The position numbers and the translations under genes are program-made. DNA of 10,183 nucleotides from JBCBKZ01 sp039026975 (GTDB lineage: Bacteria > Bacteroidota > Bacteroidia > J057): contig JBCCLI010000232.1 of assembly GCA_039026975.1 (NCBI GenBank), positions 1 to 10,183 of the forward strand. Reading direction: 5' to 3'. The notes under the pieces are model-generated. The model did no database searches. It saw nothing but the letters and a program-made list of their open reading frames with translations, and was not told the DNA's origin. Shown here one piece after another: positions 1-6,765 of this stretch. Positions within the stretch are counted from its first letter, which is position 1; each line of letters opens with the position of its first letter.

Positions 1-18
1 AACCTTAGCTGAATACCC

Positions 19-774
19 TCAGCTCCCCAGTTCCTTCTTAAAGTTTTTGAGATTATCCTGCTTGTCCGTGGGGTTCATTTCATAGTCCAATTCAAACTGG
101 AGCCCTTCTGATAGGGTATGGGTATTCCCAAACTCATATAGCTGCTTGACAGCCGCGATAGTCTGCCCACTATTCTCCAGAATCTGTTTACAGAGTGCTC
201 CCACGGTTTCTTCCAGCTCAGTTAGAGGAACGGATCTATTGACCAAACCTATTCTTTCTGCTTCTGTCCCTGAGATAGCCTGAGCAGTGAAGGAAAGCTC
301 TTTGGCTTTACGCATGCCTACCTGATTCATGAGACGCTGTGTCATGCCCCATTTAGGGGGAATGCCCCACTTACAGTGTGTATCTCCAATCTTGGCTTCA
401 TCTGCTGCTACGATCAGGTCAAACCCCATCATGATCTCCATAGCACCGGTAAAGCAGTACCCATTGAGCATAGCAATGGTTACCTGTGGAATACTAATGA
501 GTAGGTTGATAATGGCTTGGCCATCTTCCCAGGCCTTGAACCCTGGTTCTACTTTAGTATTAGAGAATAAACTCAAGTCTACCCCGGCAGACCAGGACTT
601 ACCTTCCCCCTTCACAATAATGATTCTACAATTCTCATCTTGTCCAAGCTGCTCAAGTGCATGTCGCCACTCTTCCAACATGAGAGGTGTAAGGGCATTC
701 AGCTTTTGTGGTCGATTAAGGCTTATATAGGCTATTTGTTCTTCTTGCGTGAGAATGATTTCCTGGTAATCCAT
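19..774 (-). CDS. Enoyl-CoA hydratase/isomerase (crotonase) family protein
   Basis: This 251-residue protein has the length and layout of a cytosolic crotonase-fold enzyme acting on acyl-CoA thioesters. Visible motifs are the N-terminal NRPQKLNAL (20-28), the first oxyanion-hole segment SAGVDLS (62-68), and the second at GYCFTGAMEI (105-114). Of the two catalytic glutamates of classical enoyl-CoA hydratase, the first appears kept as Glu113. The second falls in GDTHCKWGIPP (130-140) and is replaced by His133. Such DTH-type sequences form a recurrent crotonase subgroup that is routinely annotated as hydratase, so the reaction is uncertain: hydration, isomerisation or another thioester reaction. 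The ATG at 772-774 is supported by a purine-rich AAAGGA six bases upstream, one of few clear ribosome sites here. The gene is divergent from the acyl-CoA synthetase series and probably serves related acyl-CoA breakdown. Family call is firm; substrate is unknown. Confidence 0.9.
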   Translation of the reverse strand: MDYQEIILTQEEQIAYISLNRPQKLNALTPLMLEEWRHALEQLGQDENCRIIIVKGEGKSWSAGVDLSLFSNTKVEPGFKAWEDGQAIINLLISIPQVTIAMLNGYCFTGAMEIMMGFDLIVAADEAKIGDTHCKWGIPPKWGMTQRLMNQVGMRKAKELSFTAQAISGTEAERIGLVNRSVPLTELEETVGALCKQILENSGQTIAAVKQLYEFGNTHTLSEGLQFELDYEMNPTDKQDNLKNFKKELGS

Positions 775-780
775 GTTGAG

Positions 781-786
781 TCCTTT
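781..786 (-). promoter_or_regulatory. Shine-Dalgarno-like ribosome binding site
   Basis: On the minus strand this reads AAAGGA, six bases before the ATG at 774. It supports that start for the crotonase gene. Most other genes in the window lack such a site, as is usual in Bacteroidota, so this one stands out. Confidence 0.55.
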
Positions 787-878
787 TTGAGGAATAAAGT
801 GATTTGATATTAATTCTTAGAGTAGTCTTACTATTTCATCCGTTCATCATTATATCTGATAGTTAGCATTCAAAGTTC

Positions 879-1017
879 ATCAATCAAAATTTTAACCCAA
901 TCCCTCGCGTCTCTGCGTGGGAAATTGTCCAGTAACTAGTCAAAACTTAGCATTCGAGAATCTTCAATCTCATTTTTTGAGTCTTCAATCAAAATTCATC
1001 ATTCAAAATTCACTCAA
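879..1017. repeat. Degenerate TCAATCAAAATT / ATTCAAAATTCA array
   Basis: Short A/T-rich phrases recur here: TCAATCAAAATT at 879-890, TTCAATCAAAATTCATC at 984-1000 and ATTCAAAATTCACTCAA at 1001-1017, with more decayed copies between. The units are not regularly spaced and vary in sequence, so this is a low-complexity interspersed repeat rather than a CRISPR. Related phrases recur at 3761-3832. Confidence 0.6.
903..922 (+). repeat. GCGTCTCTGCGTGG phrase repeat, copy 1
   Basis: The stretch CTCGCGTCTCTGCGTGGGAA resembles two other intergenic phrases in this window, at 3693-3722 and, on the other strand, 6766-6796, with a loose consensus CTTTGCGNCTTTGCGTG. It interrupts the A/T-rich array around it and has a clearly different base composition. 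It is probably an interspersed repeat; no function can be read from it. Confidence 0.5.
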
Positions 1018-1131
1018 GACACAAAAGTATTTAGTATATTTTGGGATGAGTCTGTTCATCTTCCACAGTTTGGCAGATTCAATATTAAGCGACAATCATT
1101 CAATAAGAAGACTACTACTAATTCAACTGCA

Positions 1132-2799
1132 ATGGAAGTATTTGATTTTGACTTTTACAGATGGGAAAAGGAGCGTGCAAATGAGCCTTTCTTAAGACAA
1201 CCTTTTGGAGATAACTGGGAAGTATGGACATGGGGAGAAGTAGGTCATATGGCCAGAAAACTGGCTACTGGTCTAAAATCTCTTGGCTTACCTCCTGGTA
1301 GCCATATCGGATTAGTTTCAAAGAACTGTAGAGAATGGTTTGTGGCAGACGTCGCCATGATGATGGCAGGATATGTGTCTGTTCCTTTCTTTCCTACATT
1401 AACCGGTAAACAAATAGCAGAAGTTCTGGAAATAGGGGATGTTAAAGCCCTTTTTGTAGGGAAGTTGGAAGTATGGGATGATATGAAAACGGGAGTTCCA
1501 GAAGATATGCCTGTTATCAGATTTCCTCACTATAAAGGAAATTCTGAAGTAAAGAGAGGCCTGGAATGGAATGAGTTTATAGATAAGCATGAACCTCTTC
1601 AAGAAGTGGCAAAGCCTAGTTTGGATGACACCTGGACCATCATCTTTACTTCAGGTACTACAGGTACGCCTAAAGGAGTGATGCTTAGCTACAGGAATTT
1701 GATGGGAACTAAAATCCCAATTGAGTCATCAAATCCATTGAAATTCGATAAAGGTGGCAATAACAGGTTCTTCTCTTACCTGCCCCTGAATCATATTGCA
1801 GAAAGGATAGTGGTGGAACAGGCGAGCCTTATGTATGGAGGAACGGTTTCCTTTTCTGAATCCTTAGCTACATTTGCCAAAAACTTGTCAGAAACTAAGC
1901 CAACCTTCTTCCTGGGGGTTCCTCGTATCTACACGAAATTTCAGCAGGGGATATTAGCTAAAATGCCGCAGGAGAAGCTAAATAGTATGCTGAAAATCCC
2001 CATCTTAAATAACATAGTAAAGAAAAAAATCAGAGCCGGACTGGGGTTAAATGATGCCAGAGTGTGGGTTTCTGGGGCAGCTCCTCTACCTGAGGCACTT
2101 AAAGTGTGGTTTTCAAAGATTGGCGTCTACATTTCTAATGGGTATGGGATGACGGAAAACTGTGCTGTATGCTCGTTGCTGGATCCTCATGTTTCCAAGC
2201 CTGGGGCTGTAGGAAGACCTCAACCAGGAGTAGAAGTAAAAATAGACCCGGATTCAGGAGAAATCATGATGAGGGCTCCTTTTGTGATGGAAGGCTATTA
2301 TAAAGATCCGGCAAAAACTGCAGAAGTAAAAGATGAAGAGGGCTGGTTAAGAACCGGAGACCAGGGGAGACTTGATGAAGATGGAGACCTTCATATTACA
2401 GGAAGGGTGAAGGATACCTTCAAAACCACTAAAGGAGAATTCATTGTGCCAGGACCTATCGAATGGGAATTCGGCGTCAATCAAGACATAGAACAGATCT
2501 GTATTGTGGGTTTAGGTTGTCCTCAGCCTATGGCCTTGGTAAATCTCTCAGAAGGAGCTTCAACTAAGGCTAAAGAAGAGATTGTAAATAGTCTGGAAAG
2601 TACGCGGAGTACCGTTAACTCTTCTATTCCAAATTATCAGCGGGTGTCAAAAATCATTGTGATAGATGAAGCATGGAGTGTGGAGAATGGTATGCTCACC
2701 CCAACGCTGAAGGTGAAAAGAAATGTCATGAATGATCGTTTCCGTGATGCTATGCAAGATTGGCAGAATGCTTCAGATTCCATCTTGTTTGACAAATAA
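1132..2799 (+). CDS. AMP-forming long-chain acyl-CoA synthetase
   Basis: This 555-residue ANL-superfamily enzyme activates a carboxylic acid with ATP and CoA through an acyl-adenylate. The P-loop FTSGTTGTPKG lies at 172-182, the A5 motif NGYGMTE at 336-342, the A7 motif TGD at 408-410, the hinge region GRVKDTF starts at 424, and the A10 segment LTPTLKVKR at 522-530, whose Lys527 aligns with the adenylation lysine. The PLNHIAER (218-225) and VPRIY (263-267) segments are typical of long-chain fatty acyl-CoA synthetases, though 555 residues is slightly short for that group. No membrane segment is seen. The ATG at 1132 starts the usual N-terminus; no ribosome site is visible. It leads a same-strand series, with only 30 bases before the BKACE gene, so co-transcription is likely. 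Class is certain; the actual acid is not, and could be a non-fatty acid made by the downstream aldehyde dehydrogenase. Confidence 0.93.
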   Translation: MEVFDFDFYRWEKERANEPFLRQPFGDNWEVWTWGEVGHMARKLATGLKSLGLPPGSHIGLVSKNCREWFVADVAMMMAGYVSVPFFPTLTGKQIAEVLEIGDVKALFVGKLEVWDDMKTGVPEDMPVIRFPHYKGNSEVKRGLEWNEFIDKHEPLQEVAKPSLDDTWTIIFTSGTTGTPKGVMLSYRNLMGTKIPIESSNPLKFDKGGNNRFFSYLPLNHIAERIVVEQASLMYGGTVSFSESLATFAKNLSETKPTFFLGVPRIYTKFQQGILAKMPQEKLNSMLKIPILNNIVKKKIRAGLGLNDARVWVSGAAPLPEALKVWFSKIGVYISNGYGMTENCAVCSLLDPHVSKPGAVGRPQPGVEVKIDPDSGEIMMRAPFVMEGYYKDPAKTAEVKDEEGWLRTGDQGRLDEDGDLHITGRVKDTFKTTKGEFIVPGPIEWEFGVNQDIEQICIVGLGCPQPMALVNLSEGASTKAKEEIVNSLESTRSTVNSSIPNYQRVSKIIVIDEAWSVENGMLTPTLKVKRNVMNDRFRDAMQDWQNASDSILFDK

Positions 2800-2829
2800 T
2801 TAGCTGCTTGAAGTAAAGCGAAATTATAG

Positions 2830-3687
2830 ATGAAGAAACTTGTGTTATCAGCTGCCCTGACCGGGGCAGCTACTACCCGAAGACAGTGTCCTCACATTCC
2901 TTACACACCTGTAGAATTAGGAGAAGAAGCTAAAAGAGCCGTAGATGCCGGTGCAAGTATAGTTCATATACATGCCCGGGAAGATGACGGCAGACCCTCC
3001 TGGCGCACAGAGGTATTTGAAGCCATCACAGAAGAGGTGAGAAAGCGTTGCCCCGATGTCATCATTAATTACTCCACAGGAGCTATAGGTCTCTCCAAAG
3101 AAGAGCGCGTCAAACATCTCCCCGTTACCAAGCCTGATGTGGCTGCCTTTAATATGGGGAGTATGAACTATGCTATCTACTCTAAAAAGTCTAAGCAGTT
3201 TTATCTGAGTGGATTATTTGAGAATACCTTTGAGACACTTCAGTATGTGATTAAGGTGATGAATGAAGCTGGCACCACTCCCGAGATGGAATGCTTTGAT
3301 ACGGGTCATATCCGTAATGCAGAACCGCTCAGAGACATGGGACTATTACCTGAAAATGCTACTTACAGCTTAGTAATGGGTGTAATGGGAGGGATTCCTG
3401 CTACCACAGAAAACCTTATACACCAGATCAAGCAGGTGCCAGATGGGTCTCCCTGGCAGTGTATAGCCATTAGCCGAAAGCAGTGGCAATTGGCAGCAGT
3501 AGCTTGTACCATGGGAGGAAACTTCCGCGTAGGATTGGAAGATAACTTCTACCTCCCCAATAATGAGATGGCTAAGTCTAACGGAGAATGTGTGGAGTGG
3601 GGGGTAAAATTGGCCCATATGATGGGAAGAGAAGTCGCAACTATCGCAGAAGCCAGAGAAATGCTGAATATTCCTTTGAGGGATTAG
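2830..3687 (+). CDS. Beta-keto acid cleavage enzyme (BKACE/DUF849; annotated 3-keto-5-aminohexanoate cleavage protein)
   Basis: BKACE enzymes are zinc-dependent and condense a free beta-keto acid with acetyl-CoA, giving acetoacetate plus the CoA ester of the remaining acid. This 285-residue TIM-barrel protein has normal length. It keeps HIHAR (46-50), whose His46 and His48 match the zinc ligands of the lysine-fermentation enzyme Kce in position, and RVGLEDN (233-239), in which Glu237 is the likely third ligand and Arg233/Asp238 the likely catalytic pair. Glu154 in PEMECFD is also kept. However, the segment TGAATT (11-16) has Ala14 where Kce, from memory, has Glu14, which contacts the substrate amino group. 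A true 3-keto-5-aminohexanoate specificity is therefore doubtful, and no other lysine-fermentation gene is present. Related proteins with TGAVTTRAQCP-like starts occur in other bacteria with unassigned substrates. Family is firm; substrate is open. Confidence 0.92.
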   Translation: MKKLVLSAALTGAATTRRQCPHIPYTPVELGEEAKRAVDAGASIVHIHAREDDGRPSWRTEVFEAITEEVRKRCPDVIINYSTGAIGLSKEERVKHLPVTKPDVAAFNMGSMNYAIYSKKSKQFYLSGLFENTFETLQYVIKVMNEAGTTPEMECFDTGHIRNAEPLRDMGLLPENATYSLVMGVMGGIPATTENLIHQIKQVPDGSPWQCIAISRKQWQLAAVACTMGGNFRVGLEDNFYLPNNEMAKSNGECVEWGVKLAHMMGREVATIAEAREMLNIPLRD

Positions 3688-3692
3688 AATAA

Positions 3693-3724
3693 TCTCTTTG
3701 CGACTTCGCGTCTTGGCGTGATAC
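3693..3724 (+). repeat. TTTGCGACTTCGCGTCTTGGCGTG phrase repeat, copy 2
   Basis: Just after the BKACE stop codon, the phrases TTTGCGACTTCGCG and TCTTGGCGTG resemble copy 1 at 903-922 and the reversed copy at 6766-6796. It does not form a strong hairpin with a T-tract, so it is not called a terminator. Probably an interspersed repeat. Confidence 0.5.
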
Positions 3725-3760
3725 AATGAGAAGCTTCATAAGCTGGAAAAGCATTGCTGG

Positions 3761-3832
3761 TCATTCAACACTCAAAATTCAGTCATTCAGCATTCACTCA
3801 CTCAGTCATTCAAAACTCAATCATTCAAAATT
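3761..3832. repeat. TCATTCA tandem-like array
   Basis: Four units begin with TCATTCA at 3761, 3783, 3806 and 3821, followed by variable tails such as ACACTCAAAATTCAG and AAACTCAA. Spacings of 22, 23 and 15 bases are irregular. The array fills most of the 157-base gap between the BKACE and dehydrogenase genes and ends 12 bases before the ATG at 3845. It matches the phrases at 879-1017 in style. No function is evident. Confidence 0.6.
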
Positions 3833-3844
3833 AGCTAATACTCA

Positions 3845-4588
3845 ATGTTTGACTTAACAGGCCAAGTGGCCATCATAACTGGAGGAGCCAGAGGAATAGG
3901 AGAAGGGATCTGTAAAATTTTTACCCAGGCAGGTGCATCTGTGGCTTTATGGGATGTGCTAGATGCTGGCCAAGAAACGGCAGAAAAGATTGCCGCTACT
4001 GGAGCTAGTATTTCCTTTCAAAAAGTAGATATTACTTCCGAAGAAGAGGTCCAGGCAGCAGTAGCCACTGTCATTCAAAAGCAGGGGAAAATAGATATTC
4101 TTGTTAATAATGCTGGTGTCATTAGAGACAGATCTCTTATGAAGATGAGCAGACAAGAGTGGGATATGGTGGTGGATGTAAACATCAACAGCTTATTTGT
4201 CACCACTAAGGCTGTTCTCCCACACATGCGTGAGGCTGGCTACGGAAGAATCATCTCAGCATCCTCTGTAAATGCCATGGCTGGTGCCTTCGGTCAGACC
4301 AATTATGCAGCTTCCAAGGCAGCTATACAGGGTTTTACGCGCTCCCTTTGTAGAGAACAAGGCAAGTATGGAATTACTGTCAACTGTGTAGCCCCCGGTT
4401 TTATTAAATCAGAAATGACAGACAGTATGCCGGAAGCGGTAGTCCAGGCAGGTATTAACATGATCCCTGTTGGGAGAATTGGTATGCCGGAAGATATGGG
4501 CTATGCTTACTTATTCCTGGCATCCAAAGAAGCCAGCTTTATCAGCGGAATTACCCTCCATGCGAACGGAGGATCCTATCCGATATAA
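3845..4588 (+). CDS. Short-chain dehydrogenase/reductase, FabG-like 3-oxoacyl reductase / 3-hydroxyacyl-CoA dehydrogenase
   Basis: This 247-residue classical SDR interconverts a 3-hydroxyacyl and a 3-oxoacyl thioester, or a similar alcohol and ketone, in the cytosol. It has the Rossmann motif TGGARGIG (12-19), NNAG (88-91), and the catalytic set Asn113, Ser141, Tyr154 and Lys158 within QTNYAASKAA. The C-terminal LHANGGSYPI resembles the FabG ending GxTxHVNGGxxM. Asp37, at the end of the second beta strand, is the residue that usually favours NAD(H) over NADP(H). That points to an oxidative role rather than fatty-acid synthesis. The hydratase gene follows after 37 bases. A pair of (R)-hydratase and SDR would take an enoyl-CoA to a 3-ketoacyl-CoA. 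The start at 3845 gives the usual N-terminus; no ribosome site is visible. Family is certain, substrate is inferred. Confidence 0.92.
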   Translation: MFDLTGQVAIITGGARGIGEGICKIFTQAGASVALWDVLDAGQETAEKIAATGASISFQKVDITSEEEVQAAVATVIQKQGKIDILVNNAGVIRDRSLMKMSRQEWDMVVDVNINSLFVTTKAVLPHMREAGYGRIISASSVNAMAGAFGQTNYAASKAAIQGFTRSLCREQGKYGITVNCVAPGFIKSEMTDSMPEAVVQAGINMIPVGRIGMPEDMGYAYLFLASKEASFISGITLHANGGSYPI

Positions 4589-4594
4589 TTTTAT

Positions 4595-4609
4595 GGCTCC
4601 ACGGGAGCC
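4595..4609 (+). other. Small hairpin between dehydrogenase and hydratase genes
   Basis: GGCTCC, a three-base loop ACG, and GGAGCC form a perfect six-base-pair stem seven bases after the dehydrogenase stop. There is no T-tract, so it is unlikely to terminate transcription; it could mark an mRNA processing or stability site, or be chance. It lies inside the alternative, longer reading of the next gene that would start at ATG 4593. Confidence 0.35.
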
Positions 4610-4625
4610 TAATCTCATTAATATC

Positions 4626-5102
4626 ATGTCGATAACAGAAGCATACAAAACCACCCTAAAAGAAATAGCTGACCTTAAAGACTATGTTGGCAAGGAACTG
4701 GGCATATCCCAATGGACCACCATTACACAGGAACAGATCAATACTTTTGCAGAGGTAACGGCAGATCACCAATGGATACATGTAGACATAGAGAGGTGTA
4801 AAAAGGAATCTCCTTTTGGGAAACCTATAGCTCACGGATTTTTGGTTCTTTCTCTGGCATCCAACTTTGCCTATGAAGCTTATTCCGTGGAGAATGCACG
4901 TATGGGAGTGAACTATGGCCTGGATAAGGTTCGTTTCACTAACCCTACACCAGTAGATTCTCGATTGAGGGGAAGAGTTTCCTTGTTGGAGTACGAAGAA
5001 AGAGAAGGAGGCGCCAGATACAAAATGAGTATCGTCTTCGAATTGGAGGGTTCCGAAAGGCCCGCCTGCGTAGCAGAATTTATTGCGCTGGCATTTCCCT
5101 AA
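4626..5102 (+). CDS. MaoC/NodN-type (R)-specific enoyl-CoA hydratase
   Basis: This 158-residue single hot-dog protein belongs to the MaoC-like dehydratases, which hydrate trans-2-enoyl-CoA to (R)-3-hydroxyacyl-CoA. The hydratase motif reads FAEVTADHQWIHVD (41-54), with Asp47 and His52 as the catalytic pair, followed by SPFGKPIAHGFL, the conserved turn that holds the thioester. The later NYGLDKVRF segment is typical of the NodN-like subgroup, which includes a characterised mycobacterial R-hydratase. I chose the ATG at 4626 because the family begins near this point. An in-frame ATG at 4593 would add 11 residues encoded through a hairpin, and an upstream frame reaching to 4470 only overlaps the dehydrogenase. 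Its stereochemistry fits the FabG-like SDR directly upstream. A dimer is expected from the family. The acyl substrate is unknown. Confidence 0.9.
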   Translation: MSITEAYKTTLKEIADLKDYVGKELGISQWTTITQEQINTFAEVTADHQWIHVDIERCKKESPFGKPIAHGFLVLSLASNFAYEAYSVENARMGVNYGLDKVRFTNPTPVDSRLRGRVSLLEYEEREGGARYKMSIVFELEGSERPACVAEFIALAFP

Positions 5103-5315
5103 TTTTTAGATATTATATTCATTCTTTTCTTAGGAATTATCAATTTTGAATTAAGAGTGGGTTGGCAGTTCCACCACTGGTCGTGGGGGGATTTCGGAGA
5201 GGTATTGGTGGGACAAAGCGTTTTTGCCTTCTTTTGGGGCAATTGCCAAAAGAAGGTCTCGCGGAAGGCGTCGAAGCGCTGGTACGAAGCCTATATATCC
5301 ATAAGAATTAATTAA
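5103..5315. other. Intergenic spacer with GC-richer repeat-like block
   Basis: These 213 bases contain an A/T-rich stretch with CAATTTTGAATT near 5140, then a compositionally different, G-rich block from about 5153 to 5290. The block carries the hairpin at 5227-5256. Neither strand shows a recognisable protein; an antisense frame runs through into the aldehyde dehydrogenase gene but looks like a shadow. It resembles an inserted intergenic repeat element, though no terminal repeats or target duplication are obvious. Confidence 0.5.
5227..5256. repeat. Perfect 11-bp inverted repeat with nested GGCAATTGCC palindrome
   Basis: CCTTCTTTTGG (5227-5237) pairs perfectly with CCAAAAGAAGG (5246-5256) across an eight-base loop. 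The 10-base palindrome GGCAATTGCC (5238-5247) overlaps the loop with its centre one base off. No T-tract follows on either strand, so an intrinsic terminator is unlikely. It sits about 60 bases upstream of the aldehyde dehydrogenase start and could be a repeat core or an operator. Confidence 0.6.
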
Positions 5316-6755
5316 ATGAAATTTCTCCATCATAATGCCTACATAAACGGAGCTTGGATCTCCTCCTCTAATACCTTTGAAGTCCGAAATCCATTTGACC
5401 ATTTTCTCATAGCTGAAGTTGCTGATTTGGGAAGAGAAGAATGTAAGCAGGCCATCCAGGCTGCCCATGATGCTTTTCAGGTTTGGAAGAAGTATGCTGC
5501 TGGAGAAAGAGCAGCCATATTGAAAAAATGGTTCCAACTTCAGATGGAGCATGTGGATGCATTGGCAGATCTGCTGACTACAGAGCAGGGTAAGCCACTC
5601 GCAGAAGCCAAAGGAGAGATCAGATATGGAGCCTCCTTTGTGGAGTGGTTTGCAGAGGAGGCCAGAAGAGCCTATGGAGATGTGATACCTGGACATCAGC
5701 GTGACAAGCGCATCACAGTCATCAAACAACCTGTAGGGGTAGTGGGCGCCATTACTCCCTGGAATTTCCCTAATGCCATGATTACTCGTAAGGTAGCACC
5801 TGCATTGACTGCTGGCTGTACAGTGGTGATCAAACCTTCTGAAGTTACGCCTCTCTCAGCCTTAGCATTGGCGGAGCTAGCGGAAGAAGCTGGCTTTCCT
5901 AGAGGTGTGTTGAATATTCTTACTTCGACTGATGCAGCAGGAATAGGAGAGGAGTTGTGCTACAATCCATTGGTGAAGAAAGTTTCTTTTACCGGTTCTA
6001 CACGAGTGGGAAAAATTCTCCTGAAGCAATGTGCAGATCAGGTGAAGAAAATCTCCCTGGAATTAGGTGGTAACGCTCCTTTCATTGTCTTTGATGATGC
6101 GGATATAGATGCGGCAGTAGCAGGGGCTATACGTTCCAAGTTCCGCAATGCCGGACAGACCTGTGTGTGCGCCAATAGAATCTTTGCTCAGGAAGGGATA
6201 TATGAAGAATTCACCGAGAAATTATCGGCAGCCATACAGGAGCTGAAAGTGGGAAACGGGAAAAATGAAGGAGTAACCATAGGTCCTATGATAGGAGAAA
6301 GAGCTGTATTGGCAGTAGAAGAAAGATTATCAGATGCGGTCAGTAAAGGGGCTCATGTCCTAACAGGAGGAAACAGACTATTTGAGAGACCATCTCTTTT
6401 GTTCGAACCCACCATTCTCATAGATGCTACTAAAGAAATGAAGGTGTTCCAGGAAGAGATCTTTGGGCCAGTAGCACCTGTCTTCAAATTCTCCACAGAA
6501 GAAGAAGTGCTAGAACTGGCGAACCATACAGAATATGGCTTAGCCTCCTATTTCTACGGCAGAGATTACGCCCGAATCTGGCGAGTGGCAGAAGGGCTGG
6601 AGTACGGTATGGTAGGCATTAATACGGGTATGATTTCCACACCTGTAGCTCCCTTCGGAGGCGTAAAAGAAAGCGGTATGGGAAGAGAGGGCTCCAAATA
6701 CGGCATAGAAGACTACCTGGATATTAAGTACATGTGCTGGGGAGGAGTGGAGTAA
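5316..6755 (+). CDS. Succinate-semialdehyde dehydrogenase-like aldehyde dehydrogenase
   Basis: This 479-residue protein is a full-length ALDH-superfamily enzyme, oxidising an aldehyde to its acid with NAD(P)+. It has PWNFP with Asn150, Lys173 in KPSE, FTGST (225-229), Glu249 in ELGG, and the nucleophile Cys283 in GQTCVCANR, followed by EEIFGPV. The GQTCVCANR signature and overall pattern are typical of the GabD/SSADH branch, including Cys285, which in the human enzyme forms a redox disulfide with the catalytic cysteine. Glu176 replaces the serine that binds the NADP phosphate in E. coli GabD, so NAD+ is the likely cofactor. The ATG at 5316 gives the normal N-terminus. It is last in the series and separated by 213 bases of repeat-like spacer, so it may have its own promoter. 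No GABA transaminase is present, so the substrate may be another omega-semialdehyde. The gabD symbol is therefore not assigned. Confidence 0.92.
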   Translation: MKFLHHNAYINGAWISSSNTFEVRNPFDHFLIAEVADLGREECKQAIQAAHDAFQVWKKYAAGERAAILKKWFQLQMEHVDALADLLTTEQGKPLAEAKGEIRYGASFVEWFAEEARRAYGDVIPGHQRDKRITVIKQPVGVVGAITPWNFPNAMITRKVAPALTAGCTVVIKPSEVTPLSALALAELAEEAGFPRGVLNILTSTDAAGIGEELCYNPLVKKVSFTGSTRVGKILLKQCADQVKKISLELGGNAPFIVFDDADIDAAVAGAIRSKFRNAGQTCVCANRIFAQEGIYEEFTEKLSAAIQELKVGNGKNEGVTIGPMIGERAVLAVEERLSDAVSKGAHVLTGGNRLFERPSLLFEPTILIDATKEMKVFQEEIFGPVAPVFKFSTEEEVLELANHTEYGLASYFYGRDYARIWRVAEGLEYGMVGINTGMISTPVAPFGGVKESGMGREGSKYGIEDYLDIKYMCWGGVE

Positions 6756-6765
6756 AGATTATCAC

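Larger units (their letters stand above)
775..1131. other. Gene-free divergent intergenic region
   Basis: These 357 bases separate two divergently transcribed genes and should hold both promoters. I see no convincing coding sequence; a 92-codon open frame inside has no recognisable protein features and is mostly translated repeat. The region holds degenerate TTCAAAATTCA-type repeats and a GCGTCTCTGCGTGG phrase. A weak match to the Bacteroidota -7 box (TATATTTTG at 1035-1043, consensus TAnnTTTG) has one base too many and no partner TTTG upstream, so no promoter is called. Confidence 0.6.

Noticed and set aside
1035..1043. Bacteroidota -7 promoter box for the synthetase gene
   Set aside because: TATATTTTG has one extra base against TAnnTTTG and no TTTG at the right distance upstream.
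917..1195. Open frame of 92 codons before the synthetase gene
   Set aside because: Mostly translated low-complexity repeat, overlaps the synthetase start, and has no protein features.
3761..3832. CRISPR-like array
   Set aside because: Units are short, degenerate and unevenly spaced, with no unique spacers and no cas genes.
4470..4625. Longer N-terminus for the MaoC hydratase
   Set aside because: It would overlap the dehydrogenase coding sequence by over 100 bases; the family starts near the ATG at 4626.
5151..5729. Antisense open frame of 192 codons across the spacer and the aldehyde dehydrogenase start
   Set aside because: It overlaps a well-supported enzyme gene, has no recognisable motif in the overlapping part, and is best explained as a shadow frame.
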